Below, in pieces: positions 46,013 through 57,326 of a DNA stretch of 64,000 nt (its first letter is position 1; each line of letters opens with the position of its first letter). The stretch is from Rapana venosa. Taxonomy: Eukaryota; Mollusca; Gastropoda; Neogastropoda; Muricidae. The notes below the pieces were generated by a model. It made no database searches. It saw nothing but the letters and a program-made list of their open reading frames with translations, and was not told the origin of the DNA. Location: assembly GCA_028751875.1 (NCBI GenBank), contig CM054135.1:5524891-5588890 (forward strand), read 5' to 3'. The position numbers and the translations under genes are program-made.

Positions 46013-46489
46013 TAAATAAGCTGAGGACACTATCCTGCTGTTCCCACACTGCTCATTTCGATCTCTCCTCTGTAGCCATACCCAGAGTAAATGTCACATT
46101 CTCAAGGTTAGAAGTCCACAGGGAGCTTATCAATGTCAAGCTGTCACGGAGCCACCAGAAAGTCCTGCACTGGGGATCACTTTGGTGATGTTCAGCACTG
46201 CCTGTTCTGAGTTAACATACGCAGGACACCACCTGCTAAGCACCTGACTGATACTCTAATAGCTCAGTCGCAGAGCCAGACTGGGTGAGATGTGACCACC
46301 ATAACATTCCTCCAGTGACCTTCGCACATGAACCTCCAACTCCAAAGGCTTAAACTCACCACAGGCACAGGAGTGTATGGGAAAGGGTCACCATGAGACC
46401 AGAGCAATGGAATCACCAAAACAGAGACACTTCTCTTTTATTGCATGATCATCAATGGGGTGATAGTCATGGCTTTTTTGTTTGTTGCT

Positions 46490-46735
46490 TCTCAGCTAGA
46501 GCTGTGAGGTTTACCAATGGTGAGATTTTGCATATGTGACTGTTTTTACCCACCATTATAGATAGCCGCTATCCAACTTCACCTGTGTGCATGTGTCCTT
46601 AAAATTTTGTTATCTGTTTCTACCGGCATGAAATGGCCAACTCTTTTGAAAGGCGGAACAAGTTATTAAAGTGTGTGTAAGATTTTCTGCGTGTGTTTGC
46701 ACACAGGGCCTCGGTTTATATGAAGGACTTTTTTT
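46490..46735 (-). repeat. SINE family A core plus 3' module
   Basis: On the minus strand, GGCCCTGTGTGCAAACAC-type core sequence passes into the GGTAAACCTCACAGCTCTAG module. The same head-to-tail order occurs at 15.6-15.8 kb. Confidence 0.75.
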
Positions 46736-46739
46736 GGGG

Positions 46740-46870
46740 AGGGGGGGGGAAGTTTCATCAGTACTAATGTTGATTCCAGGGTAATATTCCCTTAAATGGG
46801 TGCCTCTGATGCAGCCCAATCCCAGGCCATCAAATCACAAGCATGACACTCTTAACTACTAGGCAATCCC
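46740..46870 (-). repeat. tRNA-like SINE head, diverged
   Basis: On the minus strand it reads as a degenerate tRNA-like sequence of the CTAGTAGTTAAGAGTGTCA type followed by GGATTGGGCTG. It probably belongs to the SINE at 46490-46735. Confidence 0.5.
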
Positions 46871-46890
46871 ACCCCCAGTGATAAAATAAT

Positions 46891-47194
46891 GCTGCTGTTG
46901 AATTGATTGTGCTTTGAGACTACTTGACAGGGTTATACTTTACACTTCATATCATAATTATATTCCAGTATCAACTGGGCCCAAGTAAATTGAGCAACAC
47001 TATCAAATATGCATCTGCAATGAACCTCGACTGTGTGGTCCATGCTGCTGTGGAATTGATTGTGCTTTGAGACTACAGTACTTGACAGGGCTGCGCTCTA
47101 CACTTTCTATCATAATATCTCCCAGTGTCAACTGGGCCCATGTAATTTGAGCAACAATATCAAAATCACATCTGCGATGAATATCAACTGTTGC
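46891..47194. repeat. Tandem duplication, 153-bp unit x2
   Basis: Units starting at 46891 and 47044 share TTGATTGTGCTTTGAGACTA, TCAACTGGGCCCA and TTTGAGCAACA-like stretches, with scattered differences. Confidence 0.85.
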
Positions 47195-47204
47195 AAACTC
47201 ATTC

Positions 47205-47310
47205 TGGGTAGGTCTCAGCTTGGAGTCCAAAAAATGACTATGGGACATAAACCCACCGCCTTCCAGCCCATAATTCAAAGCACTAACCATTGCACCATGG
47301 CAGCTGGTAG
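47205..47310 (-). repeat. tRNA-like SINE head
   Basis: On the minus strand it shows CTGCCATGGTGCAATGGTTA, an A-box-like stretch typical of tRNA-derived SINE heads. It is diverged. Confidence 0.55.
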
Positions 47311-47372
47311 GACATTAAAGATTTAAAATCATTCGGTCAATTACTTACAGCTGATGAGTGATCTGCTTCATG

Positions 47373-47631
47373 ATGTACTGTTCTAGTTAAAAAAAAAAAA
47401 ATCTGAAAGAGTCCACTCTTAATTTGTACGGTTCTAATCGAATTATGAGCATACTTTTCCATAACTTTGACACTTAAGTCTCCTATTTTCAATTTCTCAA
47501 GAAAAAGGGATGTTTTGTCTCTTTCAATTTCATCCACTTTGTGATGCAAACACATGACAAACTAAACAGCTGTGTATGAGAGACAGTTTATGTGCATGTG
47601 CAAGTGTCTAAGACAAGAGTTTAACACTAAC
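47373..47631 (-). repeat. Inverted repeat, right arm
   Basis: It is the reverse complement of 42668-42925 with very few mismatches (for example one in AATTCGATTA/AATTTGATTA). The arms are 4.4 kb apart and enclose the last two TOP2 exons and the candidate 3' UTR. Confidence 0.92.
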
Positions 47632-47854
47632 TGCAGAATGCTGTTCACTGCTATGCCATTTCCTCCTTAGCTTACTCACTGCCTTCTTCCATTATTGCTC
47701 AAGGAGAGGTCACTGAATTTTTCATTTCAGGCTGTGTGTGTCATGGGCAAGTTGAATGTACACCAAGTATTCAGGTGGCTGATGAGTATGCCCATATCAC
47801 CAAACCAGTGAGATTTAAATGCAATGTGACCTCCCCCTTAACTCCTTACACCAC

Positions 47855-48115
47855 CACTTAGGTAGCCACATTCCAACTTCGGGAGTGGTTGTCTAAACAC
47901 GACACCTGTGCACATGCTGTTTTTTTCCATCATCTGTTCCTACCAGCACACAATGGCTTACTCTTATGAAAGGTGGAATGGGTTTTTAACTTGCACAGGA
48001 TGTTCTGCATGTGTTTGTGCATGGGGCCTCGGTTTATAGTCTCATCTGGAGAAATTTGACATGTAGTTGATTCAGTTTTATTTTTGGGGGGTCAAACTTG
48101 CAAGAAAGGGTGAGG
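47855..48115 (-). repeat. SINE family A core with 3' module start
   Basis: On the minus strand, CCGAGGCCCCATGCACAAAC and AGTAAGCCATTGTGTGC match the core, and GAAGTTGGAATGTGGCTACC starts the 3' module. Confidence 0.75.
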
Positions 48116-48344
48116 CCTGTATGATTGTGTTTGTCTTTATTTTCAGATACTTTGCAGGGCTCTATCTTCAGACTACAAACACCATGATGCTAGTATGACG
48201 ATCTTGCCTTGTTAGGACCATGTTGGTGGAGGGTAGGGAAAAGATGACGGGAAACTCAACTAAACCTTTTAGCGTGGTGCTTTTTTTTAATATATGGTTT
48301 TTTAAAGGTCTGGAACATAAAAGATATTTTATCTTTTTCTTCTT

Positions 48345-49078
48345 CCCTGAGGGGTTGCCCGGTGATTGTCTATAAATAGCATCCCAACCTTCCAGAAATT
48401 CTGTGCTAAGAATTCCTTCTTTTCTATCCCTCTTTTTTCTGCTTTGTTCCTTTTCTTCCTGTTACCCTCTTCTTGTTTATTTTCTGTCTTCTTGGTCCAT
48501 TCTTATGCTTTTTTTTTTTCCCAGAAAGACTTTTTAAAAAAGAAATTTTTTTATCTCCTATGTCGAACTGGGATGCACTTTCAAGTTTCCAGTCAAGTTT
48601 GTTGAAGAGCTGTGAAAACCGAATGCTACGCTACATGACAAAGGTCAAAATTAATGGGAAGACAGGATCACGAATGAAGAACTATGGAGAATGTGCAAAG
48701 TTGATGGTGTGTAGCTAGTAGCAATAGACAGCGCTGGTTTGGGCACGTTCAATGGAAAGCAGACCACCACATCATAAAAAGAGCAATGATCTTCGTAGTA
48801 GATGGAAAGAGACCAAAGGGAAGACCTAGCAAAACCTGGGATGCCTGTGTTGCAGATGATCTTAGAGGAAGGGGCATAAACAAGGAGGAAGCTCAAAACA
48901 GAGAGAGATGTAGAAGGCTCATCAATGTCAAACCTCCCCTGGGAGAAACATGACAAAAAAGGAAGAAGAAATCGAAGTGGGATGCACTGGGCCTGACTTG
49001 TCAGGTGCTTTACAGCAGAGCAATGAATTATCATCACATGACAGGTAACATCGAGTTGCTGTCAAACACTAGAAACAC
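48345..49078 (+). repeat. Family C repeat split by a LINE
   Basis: The 5' part (48345-48579) and the 3' part with the hairpin CCTGACTTGTCAGG (48972-49078) belong to one copy. It was opened by the LINE at 48580-48971, so family C was present first. Confidence 0.8.
48580..48971 (+). mobile_element. RTE-like LINE 3' end, nested
   Basis: It has the same C-terminal sequence as the 30.1-30.6 kb copy (LLKSCENRMLRYMTKVK), here broken by frameshifts and a stop. The tail is GACAAAAAAGGAAGAAGAA. Its flanks, TCGAACTGGGATGCACT (48563-48579) and TCGAAGTGGGATGCACT (48972-48988), are a 17-bp target duplication with one mismatch. Confidence 0.85.
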
Positions 49079-49147
49079 AAAGGGAGACAAATCCTTAGTG
49101 TCTGCTCTTTCATGCAACAGGGGTAACAAAAAGAAAAGTGAGAGAAA

Positions 49148-49232
49148 TCGCTTTGATTTGTTTTTTTTGTTTTTAAACAAGATATAGCGCTATATAAATT
49201 CCATTTATTATTATCATTATTATTATTATTAA
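49148..49232 (+). repeat. L2/CR1-type 3' tail
   Basis: CGCTTTGATTTGTTT and AGCGCTATATAAATTCCAT precede an ATT microsatellite, as in the tail at 14.7-14.8 kb. Confidence 0.75.
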
Positions 49233-49325
49233 ATCCAAAGTGTCTACTTCGTGATGCAGTAGGGGTATTAGAACAAAACAAAAAGAAAAGGGGGAGGGGG
49301 GGAAGAAGGGGGAATCCAGGATTGT

Positions 49326-49586
49326 ATGTATGTTAGTCCATCGTTTTCGACGATGACCTCCAAAACAGCAGAGGAGGCAGCTGCTGTTTCGGAAATTGGG
49401 CAGAAATTTGATTATAGTGGAGATGCCTTGCCCACAGTACATCCCCACTCCCTCGGCCAAGTGGGCATAAGGACAGTCAGATGTTCTCCAAAGGCCAACC
49501 AGCCCCCAGGGCTGCAGCTTATAAGGACTGTACAAGTCAAGCCTCCTAGTCAGAGTCATAGTCGATCACTAAAGACTAAGCTGTAA
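49326..49586 (+). other. Unrecognised open frame, probably repeat-derived
   Basis: An 86-codon frame (49326-49586) has no domain I recognise and lies between family C, L2 tail and A-rich repeats. Codon use is unremarkable and no splice or promoter context supports a gene. I list it only because it is the one non-low-complexity frame of this interval. Confidence 0.2.
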
Positions 49587-50044
49587 AGTGGAATTCCATG
49601 AGTGGGAAAGCCACTGGTCATACAGCCTCTCACTTTGCTGTTGCCCCCAGTGTCAATGGTTTAATCAAGAACTGTGATAAAGCCCAGGATTAGGATGGCT
49701 TGTCACCCACACTAATTTCGAATAAAGTTTTTTTTTTAAATTTGAAGTTTGAATTGATGTGATGTCAATTTCTGGGTGCAATAGGGGTATCAAAGTCTAA
49801 GCAAAAACAAATAACAGAAAACAATATCTGTGCTGCCTTTTGTTGCTGTTGTTGAAACAATAGAAGTATCAGAAAAAAAGCCAAAACCAAAAAAAAAAAA
49901 AAAGGAAAGAGAAATTCCATAGCACCTGTTTCTTGATGCCATAGGGGTGTTTAAAACACATTTAAAAAAAAAGAAAAAAGTGAGAAAAATCCATGGTGTT
50001 CATTTCTTGGTGCAGCAAGGCTACAGATAAAACAAAGAATAATA

Positions 50045-50330
50045 TACCCGGTGCCTGTCAGTATAAATAGCTAAGAATTCACTCTTTTCCATCCCTCTTT
50101 GTTTCTGGCTTGTTTCTTTTCTTCCTGTCACCTGCTTGTCTATTGTCTTCTTGGTCCATTCTCCTGCATCTTTTTCAGAAGATAACAATTTTCTCCCACA
50201 TTGAAGTTGGATGTGCTGGGCCTGACTTGTCAGGTGCTTAACAGCAGCGTAACACATTAAATTTTTTGCTCCTGCAGCAGACAACAGTAGTTGCTGTCTA
50301 CACGTTAGATGGCAAAGAAGAAGACATTAA
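50045..50330 (+). repeat. Family C repeat
   Basis: It carries the polypyrimidine middle, CCTGACTTGTCAGG and the second inverted motif (GACAACAGTAGTTGCTGTC), and ends AAAGAAGAAGAC. Confidence 0.8.
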
Positions 50331-50377
50331 AAACTGAGAAAAAAATCCATAGTGACTACTACTTGATCCAGTAAGAT

Positions 50378-50407
50378 GTGTGTGTGTGTGTGTGCGCGCG
50401 CGCGTTT

Positions 50408-50443
<36 letters not shown>

Positions 50444-50446
50444 GCA
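50378..50446. repeat. (TG)n and (CG)n microsatellite
   Basis: TG repeats alternate with CG runs (GCGCGCGCG), which is alternating purine-pyrimidine DNA able to adopt Z-form. Confidence 0.93.
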
Positions 50447-50698
50447 TGTGCCCCTGAAAACTACACCAATAGAAGCCACAGTTGTGTGCATTTCATCATT
50501 GATGATAGATTGAAAAAAAATTGCCCAGAAGACACATAGACCGCCAGTTCTTGAGTGTGGACCCATTGTCCTTGGGGTTAAGAAGATTTGATTAATGAAA
50601 TCAGTCATCAGGTCTCTCCACAGCTCCTGGCAGGATTACAGTCAGAACCAACGAGTCAGTGTGGGAAGAGAGGATCATGAAAGCTGGGTCACAGGATC

Positions 50699-50725
50699 CC
50701 CCCCCCCCCCCCCCCCCCCCCCCCT
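50699..50725. repeat. C homopolymer
   Basis: A C run of about 26 bases. Confidence 0.95.
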
Positions 50726-51539
50726 CAAGGTCATGTTTAGTGGTGAATCTATGGGGGCAGCATACACGTTGGTGGAGAACCCCTTGAGTTGTTGAAAATA
50801 GTATTATACCTTGGGTCACACATATTAGCCGATGCCTCATGGATGAGGCACACTTGCTCAAGGCAAACAAAGACTTTTTCATATTAACATTTGAAAAGGC
50901 AGATATTTAGGAAAGGTTACACTTTAAATACAAACACTTAGTTAACCCAGTGTTTTATATGGAAGTGGAGGATGGACTCTTAAAGCTGCAGATGGAAACT
51001 GAATCAAAAGTGCAGAGATATGGTTCTGCAGAAGACTCCTCAGAATAAGCTGGACCGCACGACAAACAAACCAAAGTATTTTGGAAGAACCGGATTTCTT
51101 AGGTCTGGTTAGGAAAAGGAAGTAGTTTGGAAATACCATGAGACATCAGAGCTGCCGTATATTAAAGACTGTAGCCCAGGGCAAGAAAGAAGACGAGAGA
51201 TGACAAGGATGACCACTGACTTCCTGTATAGAGAACATAGCCAAGTGTATGGAATTGGTAAAGATGAAATCTGATGAGGGATTGAGGACAGAAGGGGATG
51301 GGGACAGTTGACGGGGCATGCATCAGTGGTTACTATCAAAATCTAAAATAATGTTGTTGACAGATGAACAAGTGTGATGTTGAGCAGCATACAGAGTGCA
51401 GGAGAGAAGGGTGTGAGGTGTGATGATAAACTGATGATGTATGTGTCAAGATTTGGAATTAACATGAATTGTGTGAGCCTCTTGTTTCAGATATTGTGGT
51501 GACCAACTGCAGACAACACGAATCAAAGCCTCATAAGAA

Positions 51540-52010
51540 CAGATGTTTGTTGATGGTTTTTTGTTGTTGTTGCTGCTGGGTTGTTGTTGGGTTTTTTGTG
51601 TGTGTGTTTTTTTTTTTACATCCTTCCATGATTGTGTGATTGTCCCAGGCCAGAGCTTGCATTGTGGATTAGAGTGAGGCAGTAGCTCTTGATGCAATCT
51701 TTACCATTTACAGCCAGCTGTCTGTTCTACTGGCCATATGACTTATTAAGTTTGGTTGTTGTTATTTTTCTTGGTTTTGTTGTTATTCTTGTGGTTATTG
51801 TTGTTTGTTTTTCTGTTTTTTTCTCTTTTTTTCCTCTTTTGTTGTTTTGTTTTTTCTTTCTTTTGTTTGTTTGTTTTGGTTGTGGGATTTTTTTGGGGGT
51901 GGGGTGGGGGTGGAGGGGGTGGTTTTTTAGGGTTTTCTTTTATTTGTTTGTTTGTTGTTGTTGTTGTTGTTGTTGTTTTTTTGTTTTTTTTTGGGGGGGG
52001 GGGGGCGTTG
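51540..52010. repeat. T/G-rich low-complexity region
   Basis: GTT repeats and T and G runs give long Phe/Val ORFs with no structure. The preceding interval 50730-51540 appears unique, with no gene signal. Confidence 0.85.
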
Positions 52011-52100
52011 CTGTTGTTTTGTTTTGAAAAGGATTATTTCCCTTTGTTTCTACTGTGTGAGAGTATAAGTATTAGATTATTATTAAGATGTATCCCTACG

Positions 52101-52192
52101 GGCGGGGACTCGATGTAAAAAAGCACATGGGTGCTTATTCATTATCCTCGAAATAAAAGAATTTGTCATTGTCATTGTCATTGTCTCTCTCT
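52101..52192 (+). repeat. SINE family A tail variant
   Basis: GGGGACTCGATGTAAAAAAGC, CACATGGGTGCTTATTCA and CCTCGAAATAAAAGAATTTG lead into a TTGTCA repeat. Part of it is identical to 54673-54729 inside the LINE. Confidence 0.85.
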
Positions 52193-52529
52193 CCCTCTCT
52201 CTCTTTGTGTTCTCTTACTGGGTGGTCTGCATAGTGTCTGGTCTTCTGTGCTTGCAAGTTTACAGGAGGTCTGTCCGCTTGCCTCAGTTGACACATTAAA
52301 ACTTAAGAGCAGCTCACTTCATCATACAGGTTGCATGCTGGGTATATTGGTGTTGCTGTAACTTGCTGAACGCTGACATTATTTATGGTGCATCACACAT
52401 GCATATTTGATATTCTGTATGTGTATCTATATGAAGGGCATTAAGGCACTAGCAGGCCTGCACTTGAAGTTCACCTGGGAGATAGTAAAATAAAATTCAC
52501 CTCGGCATCAGAAATCGTGCCATCCACAA

Positions 52530-53920
52530 TACAACTGTCATGATAAACCCACGTTCACATGCAAAACAAAAGCAATCTCTTATACAAACATCACAATAAA
52601 CCCCACAACTACATAAAATCAAACCCACAACCACATGGATAAATAAAGCCATCTAAAATCGATCATTGTCACAAACTAACCTCTAGATGCGAAATAAAGC
52701 CTTCCAAAATGCAACTGTCATAACAAACCTGCCATGGCCTGTGAAGTGAAGCTATCTAAACTGCCATCTAGTGTTAAATGAAATTGTCTAACATACTACT
52801 GTCGAAATAAACCTGCCATCATTTGTGAAATGAAGTCCAAAATACAATTCATAATAATCCCGCAATCTAAGAAATGAAGTCCAAAATACAACTGTCATAA
52901 TAACCTGCCTTTATGTGTGAAAAAAAACCACGTTCAAAATACAAGTGGTATAACCTTTAATCATATGTGAAATGAAGTCCAAAATGCAACTGTCATAATA
53001 AACTTGCAATCACTTGTGAAATGAAGTCCAAAATACAACTCTTAATAAATCTGCCATCATGTGTGAAGTCGTCCAAAATACAACTGTGGCAATAAACCTG
53101 CCATCACATGTGAAATAAGCCAAATGCAAATGTAATAACCTGCCATCATGTGTGAAATGGGGCCAAACTAAATTGCAACTGTCCTAAAGAACTTTCCATC
53201 ACATGTGAAACGAATTCTAAAATGCAACTGTCCTAATAAACCTGCCATAATGCATGAAGTCATCTAAAATGCAACTGTCCTTATAAACCTGCCATAATGC
53301 ATGAAGTCATCTAAAATGCAACTGTCCTTATAAACCTGCCATAATGTGTGAAATCATCTAAAATGCAACTGTCCTAATAAACCTGCCATAATGTGTGGAG
53401 TCATCTAAAATGCAACTGTCCTAATAAACCTGCCATAATGCGTGAAGTCATCTAAAATGCAACTGTCCTAATAAACCTGCCATAATGTATGAAATCATCT
53501 AAAATGCAACTGTGTTAATAAACCTGCCATAATGTGTGAAATCATCTAAAATGCAACTATCCTAATAAACCTGCCATAATGTGTGGAGTCATCTAAAATG
53601 CAACTGTCCTAATAAACCTGCCATAATGCATGAAGTCATCTAAAATGCAACTATCCTAATAAACCTGCCATAATGCATGAAGTCATCTAAAATGCAACTG
53701 TCCTTATAAACCTGCCATAATGCATGACGTCATCTAAAATGCAACTGTCCTAATAAACCTGCCATAATGCGTGAAGTCTAAAATGCAACTGTTCTAATAA
53801 ACCTACCATAATGTTGAACTTGTCTAATGTGCAACTGTTGTAATAAACCTGCCGTAACCTGTGAAATAAAGTTGTCCAAAATACAACTGTCCCAATAAAC
53901 CTGTCATCAAAACGTACTAG
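52530..53920. repeat. Minisatellite, 47-bp unit, AATAAA-rich
   Basis: The unit contains AAATGCAACTGTCCTAATAA, ACCTGCCATAATG and a GAAGTCATCT segment. Roughly 12 regular copies run from about 53170 to 53800, with diverged copies on both sides. Each carries TAATAAA. No coding frame persists. Confidence 0.92.
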
Positions 53921-54103
53921 CAGGTCTTCACTGGAAGTTGACCTGGGAGATCATAAAAATCCCCACTCTTAATTCACTAGACACTGCCAAGATTCAAACA
54001 CAAGACTTCAAATAAACATGGGATTAAGTCAAACAGTCTTGACCTCTCAACTGTGATGTCCACCATAGAGCATCTATATTACAACAGCTATGTTAAACCT
54101 TCA

Positions 54104-57100
54104 ACTCTGCCATTGCCGGTCCCAAGCCGGATGAGAAAGGAGGAGGGTTGGGCGTGGGGCTAGCAACCCCACCCCATAAAAACAAAGTTTGCTACAGAAA
54201 CGCCAACAACAGACCAAGAGACTACTGCCCTGGGAGAGGAAGGGTCCTCGCCAAGAGGATGTATGACGCCATGTGGTGAAAGCCGTGAGTCTACGGAAGC
54301 CACAAGGCCGACCCCCCTTTTATCGACCAGGACCATCAACGTCGGAACATGGAATGTGAGGACCATGTATGAGACGGGAAAAACAACACAAGTAGCAGCA
54401 GAGATGAAAAGCTACAACCTCACATTGCTTGGCATCAGTGAGATCATTGGACACAGTCAGGACAAAGGAGACTGCTCACTGGAGAGATGCTGCTTTATTC
54501 TGGCCACGAAGCAGACAACGCTCCACACACAGAAGGCGTAGCGCTCATGTTGTCAAGACCTGTGCAGCAAGCCCTGATAGGATGGGAAGCACACGGATCA
54601 AGAATCATCGCGGCATCCTTCAAGACTAAGAAGAAGACGATCAGAATGAACATCATCCAGTGTTATGCGAAATATTCATTATCCTCGAAATAAAAGAATT
54701 TGTCATTGTCATTGTCATTGTCTCTCTCGCCAAACATCAATTCTATGACAGACTGCAGAACGTCATTGCCAAGTACCCAGAAAAAGATATAAACATCCTC
54801 ATGGGTGATTTCAATGCCAAGATCGACAAGACAACACGGTATGCGAGGAAGTGATGGGAAGACACGGATTAGGAGAGATGAATGAGAATGGCGAGAGATT
54901 TGCAGACTTCTGTGCTATCAACAATCTGGTAATCTGGCAGCATTTTCCCCCACAGAAGGTACATAACCCCCGGGGTTTATCACCAAATCAGTGACTGAAA
55001 AACCAGATCGACCATATCTGCATGGCCAAGAAATTCAGGAGATCTCTTCAGGATGTAAGGGTGAAAAGAGGAGCAGACGTTGCATCTGACCACCACCTTT
55101 TGGTAGCCAGGCTGAAGCTAAAGCTGAAGAAGAGCTGGAAAGTAACAACAAAGAGGCAGAAGTACAACACCAGCCTGCTGAAAGACCCAAAGATAAATGA
55201 AGAATTCAAGCTGTCCCTCACCAACAAGTACCAAGTACTACAAGAACTGCTTGAAGAAGAGACTGACATCGAGAGCCAGTGGAAGAAAGTGAAAGAGACA
55301 CTGACGTCAACTTGTCAGGAAGTAGTGGGCCCCAAGAGACACCAACAAAAAGGAATGGATATCGGCAGTTCACAATGGGCAAGATTGAAAAGAGAAAGCA
55401 GAAGAAAGCAGCAGTAAACAACAGCCGGACAAGAGCAGCAAAGGGGCAAGGCACAAGCAGACTCACAGAAGCCAACAGAGAAGTCAAGAGGAGCGCAAAA
55501 ACCCGACAAAGCGCAAGTACATCGACAGCCTGGCAGAGGAAGCCGAGGAAGCAGCCGCCAGAAAACAACATGAAGCTGCTGTATGATACCCCTAAGAAAC
55601 TCTCAGGAAGTACAGCAGGCCTGAGCGACCAGTCAAAGACAAGAAAGGAAACACCATCCTGGGAACAGAGGGGCAACTGAACAGATGGGCAGAGCACTTT
55701 GAGGAACTCCTGAACAGATCCGCCCCTTCAAACCCCCCGGACATCGACCCTGCTGATAGAGACCTAGACATCAACTGTGAGCAACCAACCAGGGAGGAGA
55801 TCAGGAAAGCCATCAAAATGCTGAGAAATGGCAAGGCAGCAGGACCGGACAACATCCCAGCAGAAGCACTAAAGGGCAGACCTGGAGACCACGGTAGAGA
55901 TGCTGTACCCTCTTTTTGGGAAGATTTGGGAAGAAGAGGAAGTACCATCAACTGGAAGGAGGGCTACCTCATCAAGCTACCCAAGAAAGGAGACCTCAGC
56001 AACTGTGCCAACTATAGAGGGATAATGCTTCTGTCGGTGCCAGGAAAAGTCTTTAACAGGATCCTCCTCAAAGAATGAAAAATGCATTTGGGACCCCTCT
56101 CCTCCGAGACCAGCAGGCAGGCTTCCGCCAGAACAGATCATGCGTAGATAAGATTGCCACCTTGCGCATCATCGTTGAGCAATCTTTAGAGTGGAACTCA
56201 TCTTTATACATTAACTTTGTTGATTATGAGAAAGCATTTGACAGTGTGGACCACAACCCCCTCTGGAATTGCTTCGCCACCATGGAGTGCCAACCAAACT
56301 GGTAAACTTGATCAAGAACTCCTATGAAAAAATGACCTCCCGGGTGGTCCATGGAGGACAACTCACAAACAGCTTGAGGGTGAAGCCCGGAGTCAGACAA
56401 GGCTGTCTCCTGTCACCTTTCCTCTTCCTCCTGGCGATCGATTGGACCATGAAGACTTCAACGGCATACAGAAGAAATGAAATCCCGTGGGCACTGTGGG
56501 ACCAGCTGGATGATCTCGACCTTGCAGAGACCTGGGCCCTGCTTTCCCACAGCCGCCCAACAGATGCGGACAAGACTTACAAAACTAGCAGCCACCTCAT
56601 TACAAGTTGGTCTCAAGAAACCATGAAGGCAAAACCAAGATTTTCAAGATCAACGCAGTGAGAGGACCCAGTCACATAATGGGAAGAGCTGGAAGAAGTG
56701 GAGACATTCACGTACCTGGGTAGCATCATTAACATGCAGGGCGGCACAGACGCAGACGTCAGAGCAAGAATTGGCAAGGCGAGGGGCAGCCTATTGCAGC
56801 TGAAAACATCTGGAGCTCCAAGGTGGTGTCGACCCGCACAAAGATCAGGCTGTTCAACTCCAACGTCAAGTCAGTCCTACTATATGGAGCAGAGGGCATG
56901 GAGGACAACAAAGACCACCATCAAGAAAGTGCAGACCTTCATCAACAGCTGCCTGAGACGAATCCTCCAGATCCACTGGCCCGACACCATCAGCAACGCA
57001 GACCTGTGGCAACGTACCAACCCGCTGCCAGCCGAAAATGAAAAACCGGCGCAGGAGAAGGGGATGGATTTGGGCACACCCTGAGAAAGCCAGCCAGCAA

Positions 57101-57312
57101 CATCACAAGGCAGGCACTATCATGGAACCCCCAGGGAAAACGAAAAAGAGGAAGGCCAAGAAACACCTGGCGACGCGACCTTGAGGCAGAAACCAGAAAG
57201 ATGGGATATACCTGGAGACAGCTGGAGAGAATAGCCCAGGACAGAGGACTCTGGCGGACTGTTGTCGGCGGCCTATGCTCCAGGGGGAGTGATGGGCCTA
57301 AGTAAGTAAGTA
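54104..57312 (+). mobile_element. RTE-like LINE, near full length, inactivated
   Basis: One element in order: 5' UTR; apurinic-like endonuclease (NVGTWNVRTMYETGKTTQVA near 54340, GDFNAKI near 54810, DHHLL near 55090); reverse transcriptase (KAAGPDNIPAEALK, LPKKGDLSNCANYRGI, QQAGFRQNRSCVDKIATLRI, DYEKAFDSVD and VRQGCLLSPFLFLL); then a C-terminal zone with LLYGAE and CLRRILQIHWPDT. The catalytic YADD/FADD box is corrupted (DLDLAETW, near 56515), and frameshifts break the ORF repeatedly. It ends in a TAAG microsatellite. ATGTTAAACCTTCA at 54090-54103 and 57313-57326 is an exact 14-bp target duplication. The clade is from memory. Confidence 0.93.
54673..54729 (+). repeat. SINE A tail inserted in LINE endonuclease
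   Basis: The stretch TATTCATTATCCTCGAAATA through the TTGTCATTGTC repeats matches 52136-52192 essentially exactly, and interrupts the LINE frame after NIIQCYA. No head or duplication is seen, so copying from the nearby tail is possible. Confidence 0.8.
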
Positions 57313-57326
57313 ATGTTAAACCTTCA

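Noticed and set aside
47337..47555. 72-codon minus-strand ORF shared by both inverted-repeat arms
   Set aside because: The shared frame follows from near-identical DNA, and the left arm frame does not start or end in the same way. No domain is recognised.
51689..52118. Hydrophobic 112- and 120-codon ORFs that look like membrane proteins
   Set aside because: They come from T/G-rich low-complexity DNA with no start context or conserved motif.
52530..53920. Regular direct repeats resembling a CRISPR array
   Set aside because: The units abut one another with no unique spacers, vary in sequence, and lie in eukaryotic DNA without cas genes. It is a minisatellite.
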